This document shows positions 51,920-60,933 of a stretch of 64,000 bases of DNA, in pieces. The notes under the pieces are model-generated. The model was given only the letters and a program-made list of their open reading frames with translations. It was not told the origin of the DNA and ran no database searches. Source of the DNA: Thiomicrorhabdus marina. GTDB taxonomy: Bacteria; Pseudomonadota; Gammaproteobacteria; Thiomicrospirales; Thiomicrospiraceae. The stretch is taken from the NCBI RefSeq assembly GCF_017571465.1, contig NZ_JAGETV010000004.1, positions 1-64,000 of the forward strand, given 5' to 3'. A program made the position numbers and the translations under genes. How positions within the stretch are numbered: the first letter of the stretch is position 1; every line of letters starts with the position of its first letter.

Positions 51920-53854
51920 TTATTCTAAAAAGTGAAGGGCGTCTTCCGCCTTGTAAACCCAGTTGAATGGTGGCAAGCTATCACTAATAGTCTTCCCATA
52001 GCCTTTGGAAGACAGTCGCGGATCACATAGCATTAATACGCCACGATCTTCTAAATCACGTATCAAACGGCCGGCACCTTGTTTCATTGCAATGACAGCT
52101 TCAGGTAGCTGAAAATGTACAAAGCCGTTTAAACCTTTCTCCTTTAGAAATTCTTCACGCGCTTTGACAATTGGATCATCTGGCGGAGCAAAAGGAATGC
52201 GATCAATTAAGACAAACTTGAGTGCTTCGCCTTTAACATCAACGCCTTCCCAAAAACTACTGGTGCCCAGTAGTATCGGTGATTTTGTTTCTCTAAAGCG
52301 TTGTAATAAAACTGATTTAGGTTGATCTCCCTGTACCAGTAAAGTGCCATGCCAGTGCTCTTCCAAAATCTCTCTTGCCTCTTGTAAAGCTCGGTGACTG
52401 GTGAAAAGCAGGAAAGCTCTACCATCACTGCTTTTTAATAGTGGCCATGCCGCACGTAGACAAATTTTGATATAGCGCGGGTCTTTGGGCTCCGGCAATC
52501 CAATTGGGTGATAAATAACCCCTTGTTTGACATAATCAAAAGGACTCAGCCAATTTGCGGTTTGTGCATCCGCTAAACCGAGCCGCTTGGCAAAATAATC
52601 GAAATTATTACGTACACTTAAGGTCGCCGAAGTAAATAGCCAGCTACCGCCTAAGGCTTCACGCTGACGACTAAATGGGCCGGATACATTCAATGGAGTT
52701 AGGTGCAAACGAAAACGCCCCATTGACGACTCAATCCAACGGATTTTATTTTCTGAATCTTCGGAACGCCAATCATTGAATTGTTCCAAAAACTCCTTAC
52801 AACGTTTGTGCACTGTCGTAATCTGCTTGCCACGTTCGGTAAGTTGTTTAAGGCTATCAGTTAAATGTGTTAGGGACTGAATGGTTCGTTTCAACTGATT
52901 CTGAAAAGCGATCTGCTCTTCAAGCTGTTCCCAAGTCCAACGTTTTTCCCATTTTCCAAGCGACTCATTTAACAATTTAACCTGCTCTTGAAACTTATGC
53001 GCTTGATCGCTTACGGTTTGCGATTCAGTGGCTTCGGCTTTTTGTGCTTGAGTAATATCTCGAACCAACTCGTCGAGCTGAGCACGTGAAATGCTAAACC
53101 CAAGGAATTGGGCAGCGATATCCGGTAATTGATGGGCTTCATCGAAAATATAAATGTCAGCTTGTGGCAGTAGTTCGCCAAAACCTTGTTCTCGCAAAGC
53201 TAAGTCAGCACAGAATAAATGATGGTTAACAACCAGTACTTGGGCATCTTGGGCTTTTTGTTTTTGTTCGGGATAAAAACAACCTAAATCACTCGAGCAA
53301 TCAGCGGCTTGACAGAATTCAAGGCGCGCACAAGTTTTACGCCAAATCGGATCAGATTCAGGAATTTCGGCTAATTCTGCCCGATCGCCGCTAACGGTTT
53401 GTTCCTCAACCCACTCACGAATCAAGCCAAGTTTTTTCCAGTCCTGCTTAGAATGCTGCTCGACAGTTTCGGTAATCTCTAGACGCTGCGGACAGACATA
53501 GTTATCTCGCCCTTTAAGCAATTGTGGTTTGCCTTTAATTTGGCATACTTTAAAGAGCATCGGTAAATCTTTTTGCACCAGCTGCTCTTGTAAGGTTTTT
53601 GTCGCTGTAGAAACAATTACCTTTTTACCACTTAATAGCGCCGGTACAAGATAAGCAAAGGTTTTACCGGTTCCGGTACCCGCCTCGGCCAATAAGGTAT
53701 CTTCACTCTCAATTAAATCATGTACCTGCTCGGCCATCTCTAATTGTGCCTGACGTGGCGCATACCCATCAACCATCTCGCTAAGAATTCCGTCAGTCCC
53801 CATAACCGCGTCGATTGTTAACCGTGTTGCTTTAGATTTTTTTGCTGCCGCCAT
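51920..53854 (-). CDS. yoaA: DinG/YoaA-family ATP-dependent DNA helicase
   Basis: A 644-residue superfamily 2 iron-sulfur helicase. Walker A is AGTGTGKTFAYL (about residues 58-69); DEAH is in IYIFDEAHQLPDIA; the four Cys of the FeS cluster are in YVCPQ, TCARLEFCQAADCSSDL GCF region. The domain order and length fit YoaA, which works with HolC in repair of stalled forks. It is the first gene of the yoaA-tsaB pair. Confidence 0.92.
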   Translation of the reverse strand: MAAAKKSKATRLTIDAVMGTDGILSEMVDGYAPRQAQLEMAEQVHDLIESEDTLLAEAGTGTGKTFAYLVPALLSGKKVIVSTATKTLQEQLVQKDLPMLFKVCQIKGKPQLLKGRDNYVCPQRLEITETVEQHSKQDWKKLGLIREWVEEQTVSGDRAELAEIPESDPIWRKTCARLEFCQAADCSSDLGCFYPEQKQKAQDAQVLVVNHHLFCADLALREQGFGELLPQADIYIFDEAHQLPDIAAQFLGFSISRAQLDELVRDITQAQKAEATESQTVSDQAHKFQEQVKLLNESLGKWEKRWTWEQLEEQIAFQNQLKRTIQSLTHLTDSLKQLTERGKQITTVHKRCKEFLEQFNDWRSEDSENKIRWIESSMGRFRLHLTPLNVSGPFSRQREALGGSWLFTSATLSVRNNFDYFAKRLGLADAQTANWLSPFDYVKQGVIYHPIGLPEPKDPRYIKICLRAAWPLLKSSDGRAFLLFTSHRALQEAREILEEHWHGTLLVQGDQPKSVLLQRFRETKSPILLGTSSFWEGVDVKGEALKFVLIDRIPFAPPDDPIVKAREEFLKEKGLNGFVHFQLPEAVIAMKQGAGRLIRDLEDRGVLMLCDPRLSSKGYGKTISDSLPPFNWVYKAEDALHFLE

Positions 53855-54042
53855 TGAATATCAACCATATTAAAACTGCCGCCATTATACTGGAATCTAT
53901 ACAGGATTCCCTTCCGTACTGTATTGATTTTTGGAAAGCGCTAAATACAATTTTCAATACACCGTTTTCTGTCTAAAATTCTTGTTGATAGTTGTGTTGA
54001 TAAGCTCTGAATAAAGTATTTCAAATAAACTTGATTATAAGC

Positions 54043-54071
54043 TGGACATTATCAATTCCTTAGCCTATAAT
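54043..54071 (+). promoter_or_regulatory. Near-consensus sigma-70 promoter of rpmJ
   Basis: TGGACA at 54043-54048 and TATAAT at 54066-54071 with a 17-base spacer. It lies 73 bases before the rpmJ start. The upstream TTGATTATAAGC may be an extended element. Confidence 0.8.
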
Positions 54072-54144
54072 CCGCGGCTTCAAATATTTGAACTTAAGCT
54101 GAATTGGTTTAGAAATATTCGGCACAGAAAAATGGATATATCAG

Positions 54145-54270
54145 ATGAAAATTCTATCTTCACTAAAATCTGCTAAGACTCGTCATAAAGACTGTCAAGT
54201 TGTTAAGCGTCGCGGTAAAGTTTACGTAATTAACAAAACTAACCCTAAGTTTAAAGCTCGCCAGCGTTAA
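54145..54270 (+). CDS. rpmJ: 50S ribosomal protein L36, zinc-independent type
   Basis: A 41-residue protein ([20 protein letters not shown], then [21 protein letters not shown]) of the type B / YkgO form. Canonical L36 has a Cys-Cys-Cys-His zinc ribbon; here only one Cys (residue 17) remains and the positions of the others are Asn and Lys/Phe, so it should fold without zinc. The ribosome site is weak (ATATATCAG), but a strong promoter and terminator frame it. It is the last recognisable core gene before the accessory island. Confidence 0.93.
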   Translation: MKILSSLKSAKTRHKDCQVVKRRGKVYVINKTNPKFKARQR

Positions 54271-54302
54271 TCTTAGGTCGCGTTTTTAAAACGCCGCAGA
54301 TT

Positions 54303-54331
54303 AAAAAAGCGCCCTGATCAGGCGCTTTTTT
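54303..54331 (+). terminator. Rho-independent terminator of rpmJ
   Basis: Palindrome AAAAAAGCGCC-CTGATCA-GGCGCTTTTTT, with T run, 32 bases after the rpmJ stop. Confidence 0.85.
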
Positions 54332-54634
54332 CGTTTTATAACCCGTTGAAATTAAACGAGTTATGCCCTTCCCAATAATACTCATACCGTAAATAGTACC
54401 GTAAAAGTTTTTCTTTAATTCGCCGCCAGCCCCCTTTCTTCTGGTCTACTAAGAATCATATTTACATCTAAGAGAAGTAAAAAATGCTTTTCTTTGCTCC
54501 CATAAAAACTCACTCCATAACATAAAATTTCATGCTCACTCTAAATTACCGCTTTTTTGGGCTAGTTTAGCCGGGCTTTCTCAAAACCGTACTTTATATT
54601 TGCTTTGAACCTAAACGTAAGGAGCAAATTTGAT
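54332..54634. other. Island-edge intergenic region with tandem repeats
   Basis: About 300 bases without a gene. TACCGTAAATAG at 54385-54396 is followed by TACCGTAAA at 54397-54405: two direct copies in a 12-base period. Paired short repeats of this type are used as arm-type integrase sites, so this could be the left attachment region of the downstream island. No tRNA or tmRNA end was recognised. Confidence 0.4.
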
Positions 54635-54874
54635 ATGCATTCCAACTCAATTTCATTAATTAGCCTGCAAGATTTAGCACAAGCACTGAGTCTTTCGACA
54701 ACTTCTATCTATAGATTCCTTGACCAAACAAGCAAGCATTACGATCCAACATTTCCAAAACCGTTCAAGTTAACCCCCAAAACTGTCCGTTGGAGCTTAG
54801 AACAAGTCGAACTTTGGCTTGAAAAAAAGCAATCCTGTAAAGCAGAAGAAGGCTCTGCCAATTTGACAGACTGA
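54635..54874 (+). CDS. AlpA-like transcriptional regulator
   Basis: A 79-residue helix-turn-helix protein (SLISLQDLAQALSLSTTSIY, then RFLDQTSKHYDPTFPKPFKL and TVRWSLEQVELWLEKKQSCK). The arrangement of recognition helix, FPKPFKL and the final W..xxVExWL is typical of the phage P4/CP4-57 AlpA family, which control integrase and excision of satellite-type islands. AAGGAG lies ten bases before the ATG at 54635; a TTG at 54605 is less likely. An integrase is expected nearby but not found. Confidence 0.85.
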   Translation: MHSNSISLISLQDLAQALSLSTTSIYRFLDQTSKHYDPTFPKPFKLTPKTVRWSLEQVELWLEKKQSCKAEEGSANLTD

Positions 54875-55298
54875 GCCTTTTCCACAGAACACAAAATGAG
54901 CTTTTTAAAAGAGGAGGAGCCTAGGAAAGTAGATATTGAATAGATTACGCAGAAGTCGAATTTTAATTGAATGCAGTGTCGAAATTCCATTCTCGAAGAA
55001 ATATTCCCTTCTGTCAATTCCAATAGGCTGTTTTACGCCTAGTAGTTAACTTTTGAGCTGTTAGAAAGCGCAGAAGCGGTAAATCTGTACCTCCTGAAAG
55101 GTAGCAGAGGGTTAACTATTTCTAAGTGAAACTACTTTTTTATGCCTCTCTATGTCAGGTAGGGGTCGGTGTGTGCCTAATTTGAGAGCTAATCTGAATT
55201 AATCTTTTTTTGAGAGTAATTAAGATTCGTTTTTGGGAGTCGGATAAAAAAACGCATGGAAGGCGATGTGGATATATAGCGGTGATTAAAAACTTCAT
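54875..55298. other. Intergenic region, nothing recognised
   Basis: About 420 bases of A+T-rich DNA after the AlpA-like gene. GTTAACT occurs near 55047 and 55112. I see no coding segment, terminator or RNA gene that I can support; an opposite-strand frame at 54739-55023 runs across the alpA-like gene and is a shadow. Confidence 0.3.
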
Positions 55299-55316
55299 TT
55301 GAAATCGTCAAATTGG

Positions 55317-55565
55317 ATGAAGTTAAATGCGTCTTGGTGTGAGGACCATGGCGGGATGAGTTTGGCCTACTTTACTTGCAACTTGAGAGAGTTACAGCCC
55401 TTAGTTAAACAAGGCAGTCCACAGGCATATAAACTGAGCATTGTTGGCTTATTAGATTTCCTTCAGGGATTTCGCATGGAGAAGGTTACTGGGAATCACC
55501 CTTCCCTTCAAAAGCCTTGCTTTTGTCTAAGAAAAATAGTTCTTAAAAAAGATACGTTTGCATGA
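55317..55565 (+). CDS. Possible small orphan protein
   Basis: An 82-codon frame from ATG 55317 (MKLNASWCEDHGGMSLAYFT, then NLRELQPLVKQGSPQAYKLS and VGLLDFLQGFRM). The central part reads like protein, but there is no good ribosome site and codon pattern is uncertain. It could be a fragment of a longer gene or a small accessory gene of the island. Family unknown. Confidence 0.3.
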   Translation: MKLNASWCEDHGGMSLAYFTCNLRELQPLVKQGSPQAYKLSIVGLLDFLQGFRMEKVTGNHPSLQKPCFCLRKIVLKKDTFA

Positions 55566-55648
55566 TTTAAGGGCTATCTTTTTAAAGAGATTTTTTGAGA
55601 ACAAATTCTGCAAGAAAAATATACCTAACAACTTTCTTGATTACAGAA

Positions 55649-56275
55649 CTACATTTTGTTTTGCCGGACATAAATATGACCATTCTGAGGAAAATACACA
55701 ACTTCATTATTTTCGATGTTCTGCGCAGCACAATTTCTAGCACCACAATAGAGATATACAAGACTCTTATTAACACCATTAACAGGAACAACAACTGTAC
55801 TCATTGTTCCACTTTTCATTTTGTTTAAAACTCCTTTAGCCGCATCTTGTCCTTTACTGTCAAAAATTGCCATTCCCACAATAAAAGCAAATGAAGCTAT
55901 AAACATGAGCCATGCATTACTACTCCGTTTTTCATACTTAATTACGATTGACCTCATTTTTTTGGTTGGCAAGATAAGCCGTTTTTTGATTCTGACAACC
56001 TTTCTACCGTTTGTAAACCCTCTGAAAATATAGGAGCTAATTCCAATTTTGAACCAGGAATGTATAGTCACTAAAAGTGCAATAGAAAAAGGCACAACAA
56101 TTATCGTCCATATATTGAGAACCATACCGTGGTAAAGAATTTGATGAAAGTTTCTATCCAGAATATCGCTATCTAGTTCTAAAACAGCAAAATAGCCATG
56201 TGTATAAGCAGTGCTTGCTGAATATAGAAATGCTGTTATACATGCAAGAATGACTGCACTATCAAATAATTTAAT
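55649..56275 (-). CDS. Three-pass membrane protein with apparent AUU start
   Basis: A 208-residue protein with three hydrophobic segments: about 6-24 (SAVILACITAFLYSASTAY), 52-73 (VLNIWTIIVVPFSIALLVTI) and 121-138 (AWLMFIASFAFIVGMAIF), with a basic loop (RKVVRIKKRLILPTKK) between the second and third, and a C-terminal ~70-residue domain with a Cys pair (YCGARNCAAQ). The first ATG (56125) has no ribosome site; the frame stays open, protein-like, to an ATT at 56275-56273 that has AGGAGG six bases upstream. No in-frame ATG, GTG or TTG exists there, so ATT is the predicted start. The gene is last in the operon with OLD and UvrD genes. Function unknown. Confidence 0.7.
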   Translation of the reverse strand: MKLFDSAVILACITAFLYSASTAYTHGYFAVLELDSDILDRNFHQILYHGMVLNIWTIIVVPFSIALLVTIHSWFKIGISSYIFRGFTNGRKVVRIKKRLILPTKKMRSIVIKYEKRSSNAWLMFIASFAFIVGMAIFDSKGQDAAKGVLNKMKSGTMSTVVVPVNGVNKSLVYLYCGARNCAAQNIENNEVVYFPQNGHIYVRQNKM

Positions 56276-56312
56276 ATCAAACCTCCTAGATACTTTGGGT
56301 TAGATGCCGAAA

Positions 56313-56795
56313 CTATTTTTTGCGACTATCGTATGGTTCCATTTTTTCATATGCAGATGAGTAATTTATCAGTAAATCGAGTTCATCAAGCCTGTTTGCT
56401 ACTATGGTTACTTCATCTTCCGACTTTGCTGGAAAAGTAACTGATAGCAATACCTCCTTATCTTTTTCAGGCATTGCGTAATCGTCACCAAGAATAGTTA
56501 GTGAAGAATTCTTAGCAAGATTACCTAGAGCACTCTTGACAGCAGTATGAGGTTCAGATTCTATTCCTTTATAAAAAACTTTAAATTCATTAATAAATGC
56601 AGGTCCAAGTCCATTGTTTATAAGAAGGATTTGAAGGCGTGCAATATTTTTGTTTCTATCACTAGTCGAGAGGCTAAAAAGATGAGGTTTTACACTTATT
56701 CTATTATGTTTTCTTTGTGTATTAGTTTGCCAAGCAGTAAAACCCAAGGCACATAGAGCAACTATTAAAGATGCAACAGATACAGCCATTTCCAT
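56313..56795 (-). CDS. Single-pass membrane protein, unknown
   Basis: A 160-residue protein with one N-terminal membrane helix (MAVSVASLIVALCALGFTAW), a short basic stretch (QRKHNRISVKPHLF), and a ~115-residue cytosolic or periplasmic domain with beta-strand character (IARLQILLINNGLGPAFINE, then FKVFYKGIE). Proteins of this general build are common in defence islands. It lies 33 bases after the UvrD-type helicase and 37 before the next gene on the same strand, so it is probably part of the same operon. The family is not recognised. Confidence 0.72.
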   Translation of the reverse strand: MEMAVSVASLIVALCALGFTAWQTNTQRKHNRISVKPHLFSLSTSDRNKNIARLQILLINNGLGPAFINEFKVFYKGIESEPHTAVKSALGNLAKNSSLTILGDDYAMPEKDKEVLLSVTFPAKSEDEVTIVANRLDELDLLINYSSAYEKMEPYDSRKK

Positions 56796-56828
56796 GTAAT
56801 TAAGCCTTTGTAATCAATTATTTAATCA

Positions 56829-58733
56829 TTAAATCTCAACAATCTCGTCTTGTCTCGCAAATTTTCTTTCTATGAGGTTTTCTCTAACTTTAGCCACATC
56901 AGATGTGTAAATAACATGAACTAAACTCATCTTAGCTCGCGTAGACGTGACATAGAACAATCGACGGGTTCTATCCAGACCAGTTTCTTCTCCAGAATCT
57001 TTTTTTTGTTGACTAGATCTAGAAAGTTCTTTTGCACCGAAATACTGCTCATAAGAAAATAGGAATCCGCCGGCCTCTTGATCATCCATAACAACCATAA
57101 CACGATCAAATTCATTACCTTTTACACCTTGATGAGTACGAAAAATGGAATTGTCTTCGACATAGTTTTTATAGTTTCGTATTTGAAAAAAGTTAGTCTC
57201 TAATGCTTCTGTCCAAGCTGATAACTCATCATCTTCGGTGTCCCCTTCATCTTCAGCTTGTAATTCATTCTCAAGATCTTTATCTACATCTTCAAGCGTT
57301 ATAAATGACTTCAGTTTTTCAGGAATAATGAGAAGTTTGTATTCAGCTATTACGTTTAAAACATCAGCAAAATTTACATCATTATTTGAAACAATCTCTT
57401 TAAATGCTTGTTCTGCTATGCGAGCAGGCTGAAGCGGGTCATTCTTATTAGAATCAAGCACACTGACTTCCAAAAGCGGCGACTTTCTTGCGCGTAAAAT
57501 TGACATTAATGTCGCTCGGTTTTCATTCAAACTTGCTTCCGCTAAAGGAAAAACAATTTCAGAGAAAAAATTCAGCTCCGGATTTGTACCTTCAGAAATT
57601 CGGTCCTTAATTTTGTCTGATCTTGAAAGTGCATCCCAAAGTTCAACAAAACCGAGTCTGCGGCCAGCCATCTTATGCTCCAGCAGTAAAATGGCAGTTT
57701 CTTTCGATGTAGTATCTGTCCAATTTGAGTCACCGGTAATTTCAGCCATCCTTCCACGAATTTCTGCTTCGATTTTATCTTTATCAGGTAAACCGATTGG
57801 TAATATGAAGTATCGAACAAAGCCTTCCAAAGCGCCAGCTAAAGCAAACTGTGTTCTTCCATCATCTTCACTACGAATTTGATTACCTAGACCTACAATT
57901 CGAACGGCAGAGCGGTGATTCATTTTCTTATCAAAAATTTCCCATCCCTTTGGCTTTGTCTTCCCTAATTCAGCTTCACCACCGCTAAAAATTCGTTGCA
58001 TCGTATCTCCAAATAAACCAACCACAACTTTGTTTGACTTAATTGACTGAAGATTAAAAAAGGAATTTATGACATCAGTGTTTGTATCCTGACTTTCGTC
58101 TATAAATATGAATGGAAACTTGTTTACAATGACCTCTTCCATCATTGGCTTTTTAGTTAAGAAGCTGGAAAAAATTTTTAAGACATCTGCATGGGATAAT
58201 GAATTTTGAGATGTATTGACCCCGTTAGGATCATAAATAAATGAACGAGGTTCATTCAACCACTCCATTTTTTCATTTAAACGAATAATTCTTCTTTTTC
58301 TTGCTTCTGAAGCTTTCCCAGCTCGACCACGCTTTTCCATATATTTTAGTTCGGAAAGCTCAGTGGGAATAACTTCTAAATACCACTTCCTGATATCTTC
58401 ATTGAAGCCAGCAATGGCAGCCCAACAAAAGCTATGAATCGTAGAAACCATAAAGACTGGGTTCTGCTCAATCCGATTCATAATTTCGTCGGCAGCATTA
58501 TTTGTAAAGGTTATAACTGCCACTTGCTTTCCATGACGAGAAAAGCTATCAGCATATTTTTCTTTTAGAAAATCTAATGCCTTTTTTAGAGAATAGGTTT
58601 TTCCTGAACCTGCTCCTGCAAAAGTAATAAAACTTTTCCCTGAACTAGATGAAAGACAACCTTGAATATCAGAATCTATACTATTATCGGTTTCGGAAAG
58701 CTTGGTTTCTGCTAAATAAAACTCGTCTGTCAT
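56829..58733 (-). CDS. UvrD-type superfamily 1 helicase, Gabija GajB-like partner
   Basis: A 634-residue superfamily 1 ATPase: Walker A FAGAGSGKTYSL at 38-49, motif Ia VITFTNNAADEIM, motif II FIDESQDTN at 210-218, motif III VGLFGDTMQRIF, and C-terminal motifs IFRTHQGVKGNEFDRVMVV and RLFYVTSTRAKMSLVHV. It follows the OLD nuclease gene by 13 bases, the class 2 OLD arrangement of Gabija GajA-GajB. It is ~140 residues longer than typical GajB. Start ATG 58733 has AGGGCG upstream; an in-frame ATG 58793 overlaps the OLD gene. Confidence 0.85.
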   Translation of the reverse strand: MTDEFYLAETKLSETDNSIDSDIQGCLSSSSGKSFITFAGAGSGKTYSLKKALDFLKEKYADSFSRHGKQVAVITFTNNAADEIMNRIEQNPVFMVSTIHSFCWAAIAGFNEDIRKWYLEVIPTELSELKYMEKRGRAGKASEARKRRIIRLNEKMEWLNEPRSFIYDPNGVNTSQNSLSHADVLKIFSSFLTKKPMMEEVIVNKFPFIFIDESQDTNTDVINSFFNLQSIKSNKVVVGLFGDTMQRIFSGGEAELGKTKPKGWEIFDKKMNHRSAVRIVGLGNQIRSEDDGRTQFALAGALEGFVRYFILPIGLPDKDKIEAEIRGRMAEITGDSNWTDTTSKETAILLLEHKMAGRRLGFVELWDALSRSDKIKDRISEGTNPELNFFSEIVFPLAEASLNENRATLMSILRARKSPLLEVSVLDSNKNDPLQPARIAEQAFKEIVSNNDVNFADVLNVIAEYKLLIIPEKLKSFITLEDVDKDLENELQAEDEGDTEDDELSAWTEALETNFFQIRNYKNYVEDNSIFRTHQGVKGNEFDRVMVVMDDQEAGGFLFSYEQYFGAKELSRSSQQKKDSGEETGLDRTRRLFYVTSTRAKMSLVHVIYTSDVAKVRENLIERKFARQDEIVEI

Positions 58734-58746
58734 GTCATAAATCGCC

Positions 58747-60933
58747 CTAATTTTTTGGTGATAGTTGAGTTTCCAGCCACTTAAGTCCATCACTCATATA
58801 TTGAGGTGGATTAAATGAATGAGCTTCATCTTTAGCAAGATGGAAAAGACACTGAAAAGCAAAATCCCCTTTTGTTAAGCTCTGAACATAATCATACAGA
58901 GACTCTTCCAGGCACTTTGTATCATTCTCAAAATCAGATTTTGCCTTACTAATTTTTTTCTTTTTCTGAAAAAAGTTGTTTTCAAAATTAGCTAAAATTA
59001 ATGCATCTTCAAAGGTTCTGGATAAGATTTCTTGTTCGGATATTTGAGTAGGTTTTTGGTAGGCAATGTACAACGGTGCATCTTTACTTGTTGTTGCATG
59101 CTCTGTTTCGGACAATGCAACTAAATCATCCAAAGATTCCTTCTTCGGGTGCCAATGCTTTAATGTATCGTTATTGGTTTTCTGATCTTGATTCTTTTTA
59201 GGAAAGCAAGATTTGCCATCTTCGCCTCCTACAGAATCAAGATCTGTCAGTACTAGAGTTGTAACCCCTAACATTTCAACTAAGTCTTTATATTTATAGG
59301 TGTGAGCACCATTCACCTCAAGCATTGATATGAAGCGATTAGATAAACCTTTAAAGTTCCTTGAAATAAACTCTGGTACCAATAAACTCTCTGCCTGCCC
59401 TTCGACAAAAATTACTCCGTCAGCAAAAAAAATATCGCAATGTGTAAGCTTTAGATGCTTTCGAACAAACATGAGTTCATCTTTAGGTTTGGCAAAAAGT
59501 TCAGACATATTAGCAATCGATGTATAGTCCATCGAAATAGTCTTATTGGCACCATTACGCCGGAAATAACGTAAATCTTTAAAATCAATATCATTAATAA
59601 TATGACTTGAGTGAGTACTAATAACGAGTTGTGTTTGAAACTCGGAATAATCTTGTTTCGTTTTAATCTCACGTAAGGTTGGATGATTCCGCAATGTATC
59701 ATAGGCTTTCGAAACAAATACTCTTTGAACTTGAGCATGTAAGTTAACCTCTGGTTCTTCAACAAGCACCAAATGAATTGCTTCTATCTGTTCATCATTT
59801 TTATTATCAGTAGATGCTGACTTACCTACACGCATCCATTTATCTCTGAATTCAAGAAGCCTAAAAGTCAGATATATTAGATTTTGATAGCCAAGTCCAA
59901 GGTAGCTTTCAGGAATAAAATCCTCATCACCTTCATTAAAACGATATCGTACTGAAGAAGATTTTTGCAAAGCATCAGTTCCACTGATTTTTGCAGCAAT
60001 TTCCACCGTTGGATTACCACCAATTCCGGGATACCCCATATCTTGCAATTCTTTAAAAGGCTTTTTAAATTGTGTATTCAGCCGATCTGTAAAACCTTTT
60101 TCAAGATCTTGTTGCTGACCTAATACATCTAAATCTCCAGCTTCTGGAAAATCCTCAGGATTCAAGATCCGTTCGTAATATTCACGTAATAACTTATTAA
60201 GTCTTTGCTTTTCTGAAAAAGGCCCTTTTTGATCTGTTCCGTCTTCCGCTCCTAGCCCACGTTGCTCTGATACAACGTCTACGCGAATTATTTTTTTTAA
60301 GGCTTCAGATTTAAGATTTTGAGTGATTTCTCTAACAGAATCATTAATACTGTCTTCCTCAGTCAATTCATCCTTACTGAGAATATAGTGCTTCTGCTTT
60401 AAGTATTTGCTAAAGTTTTTCCCTTTTTCTAAGAAATCACATAGGTCTTTAGGCCACAGACTTGCCGCACCTTCATAATTAGCCACTACACATCTCGCAT
60501 CTGAGAATTCTCGACAAAGTTTAGCTATTTCTATTGCTTCGTAGTTAATACGAACAAAGAGTGACCCGCCTCTCCATTCTAAATCTGGAAGTATGTCACG
60601 AACTTTATAAGCTTCTGACGCATCAGCATTAATTTCAATGTCTAAACATGGCAGTAACTTAACTAGATCAGCAGATATTGATTCCATTTCTTCTTTAGTG
60701 GGAAAATGATCCTCTATCTGCACCCCAAGCTCTTGGATTCTTTTCCAGTTTTGCTTTGAAATATCTCTAACTTTAAGACTATCTGGACTTTTTAGGAATG
60801 TGTGTAAAGCTCCAATACAAGATGTTTTTCCACTATTATTAGCACCAACCAAGACAGTTCTTTTGTCATCAAGGACCAAGGTTACATCTGCTAACCTACG
60901 ATAATTTTTCAAAACGAGAGATGCAATTTTCAT
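58747..60933 (-). CDS. OLD-family ATP-dependent endonuclease (AAA-TOPRIM), GajA-like
   Basis: A 728-residue OLD-family protein. ABC-type ATPase motifs: Walker A GANNSGKT (30-37), signature LGLGYQN (345-351), Walker B LVLVEEPE (388-395) and His switch ISTHSSHI (438-445). The TOPRIM nuclease domain follows, with Glu511 in FVEGQAES and Asp564-x-Asp566 in LTDLDS, then a ~160-residue helical tail. An adjacent UvrD-type helicase makes it class 2 OLD, as in Gabija, where GajA nicks DNA when nucleotides are depleted. It leads the four-gene operon. Its size and C-terminal tail exceed GajA, so I call it Gabija-like, not Gabija. Confidence 0.88.
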   Translation of the reverse strand: MKIASLVLKNYRRLADVTLVLDDKRTVLVGANNSGKTSCIGALHTFLKSPDSLKVRDISKQNWKRIQELGVQIEDHFPTKEEMESISADLVKLLPCLDIEINADASEAYKVRDILPDLEWRGGSLFVRINYEAIEIAKLCREFSDARCVVANYEGAASLWPKDLCDFLEKGKNFSKYLKQKHYILSKDELTEEDSINDSVREITQNLKSEALKKIIRVDVVSEQRGLGAEDGTDQKGPFSEKQRLNKLLREYYERILNPEDFPEAGDLDVLGQQQDLEKGFTDRLNTQFKKPFKELQDMGYPGIGGNPTVEIAAKISGTDALQKSSSVRYRFNEGDEDFIPESYLGLGYQNLIYLTFRLLEFRDKWMRVGKSASTDNKNDEQIEAIHLVLVEEPEVNLHAQVQRVFVSKAYDTLRNHPTLREIKTKQDYSEFQTQLVISTHSSHIINDIDFKDLRYFRRNGANKTISMDYTSIANMSELFAKPKDELMFVRKHLKLTHCDIFFADGVIFVEGQAESLLVPEFISRNFKGLSNRFISMLEVNGAHTYKYKDLVEMLGVTTLVLTDLDSVGGEDGKSCFPKKNQDQKTNNDTLKHWHPKKESLDDLVALSETEHATTSKDAPLYIAYQKPTQISEQEILSRTFEDALILANFENNFFQKKKKISKAKSDFENDTKCLEESLYDYVQSLTKGDFAFQCLFHLAKDEAHSFNPPQYMSDGLKWLETQLSPKN

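Noticed and set aside
54026..54053. Zur-like operator near the rpmJ promoter
   Set aside because: GATTATAA and TTATC form only a weak inverted pair; the match to known Zur sites is too poor to report as a feature.
54271..54634. tRNA or tmRNA 3-prime end as an island attachment site
   Set aside because: The sequence TTCGCCGCCAGCCCC looked suggestive, but no cloverleaf, TPsiC arm or CCA end could be drawn.
54739..55023. Opposite-strand 94-codon frame over the AlpA-like gene
   Set aside because: It overlaps a well-supported alpA-like gene, has no ribosome site and a composition unlike protein; treated as a shadow.
59451..59765. 104-codon minus-strand frame inside the OLD gene
   Set aside because: Same strand but other frame as a gene with clear ATPase motifs; composition is that of a shadow.
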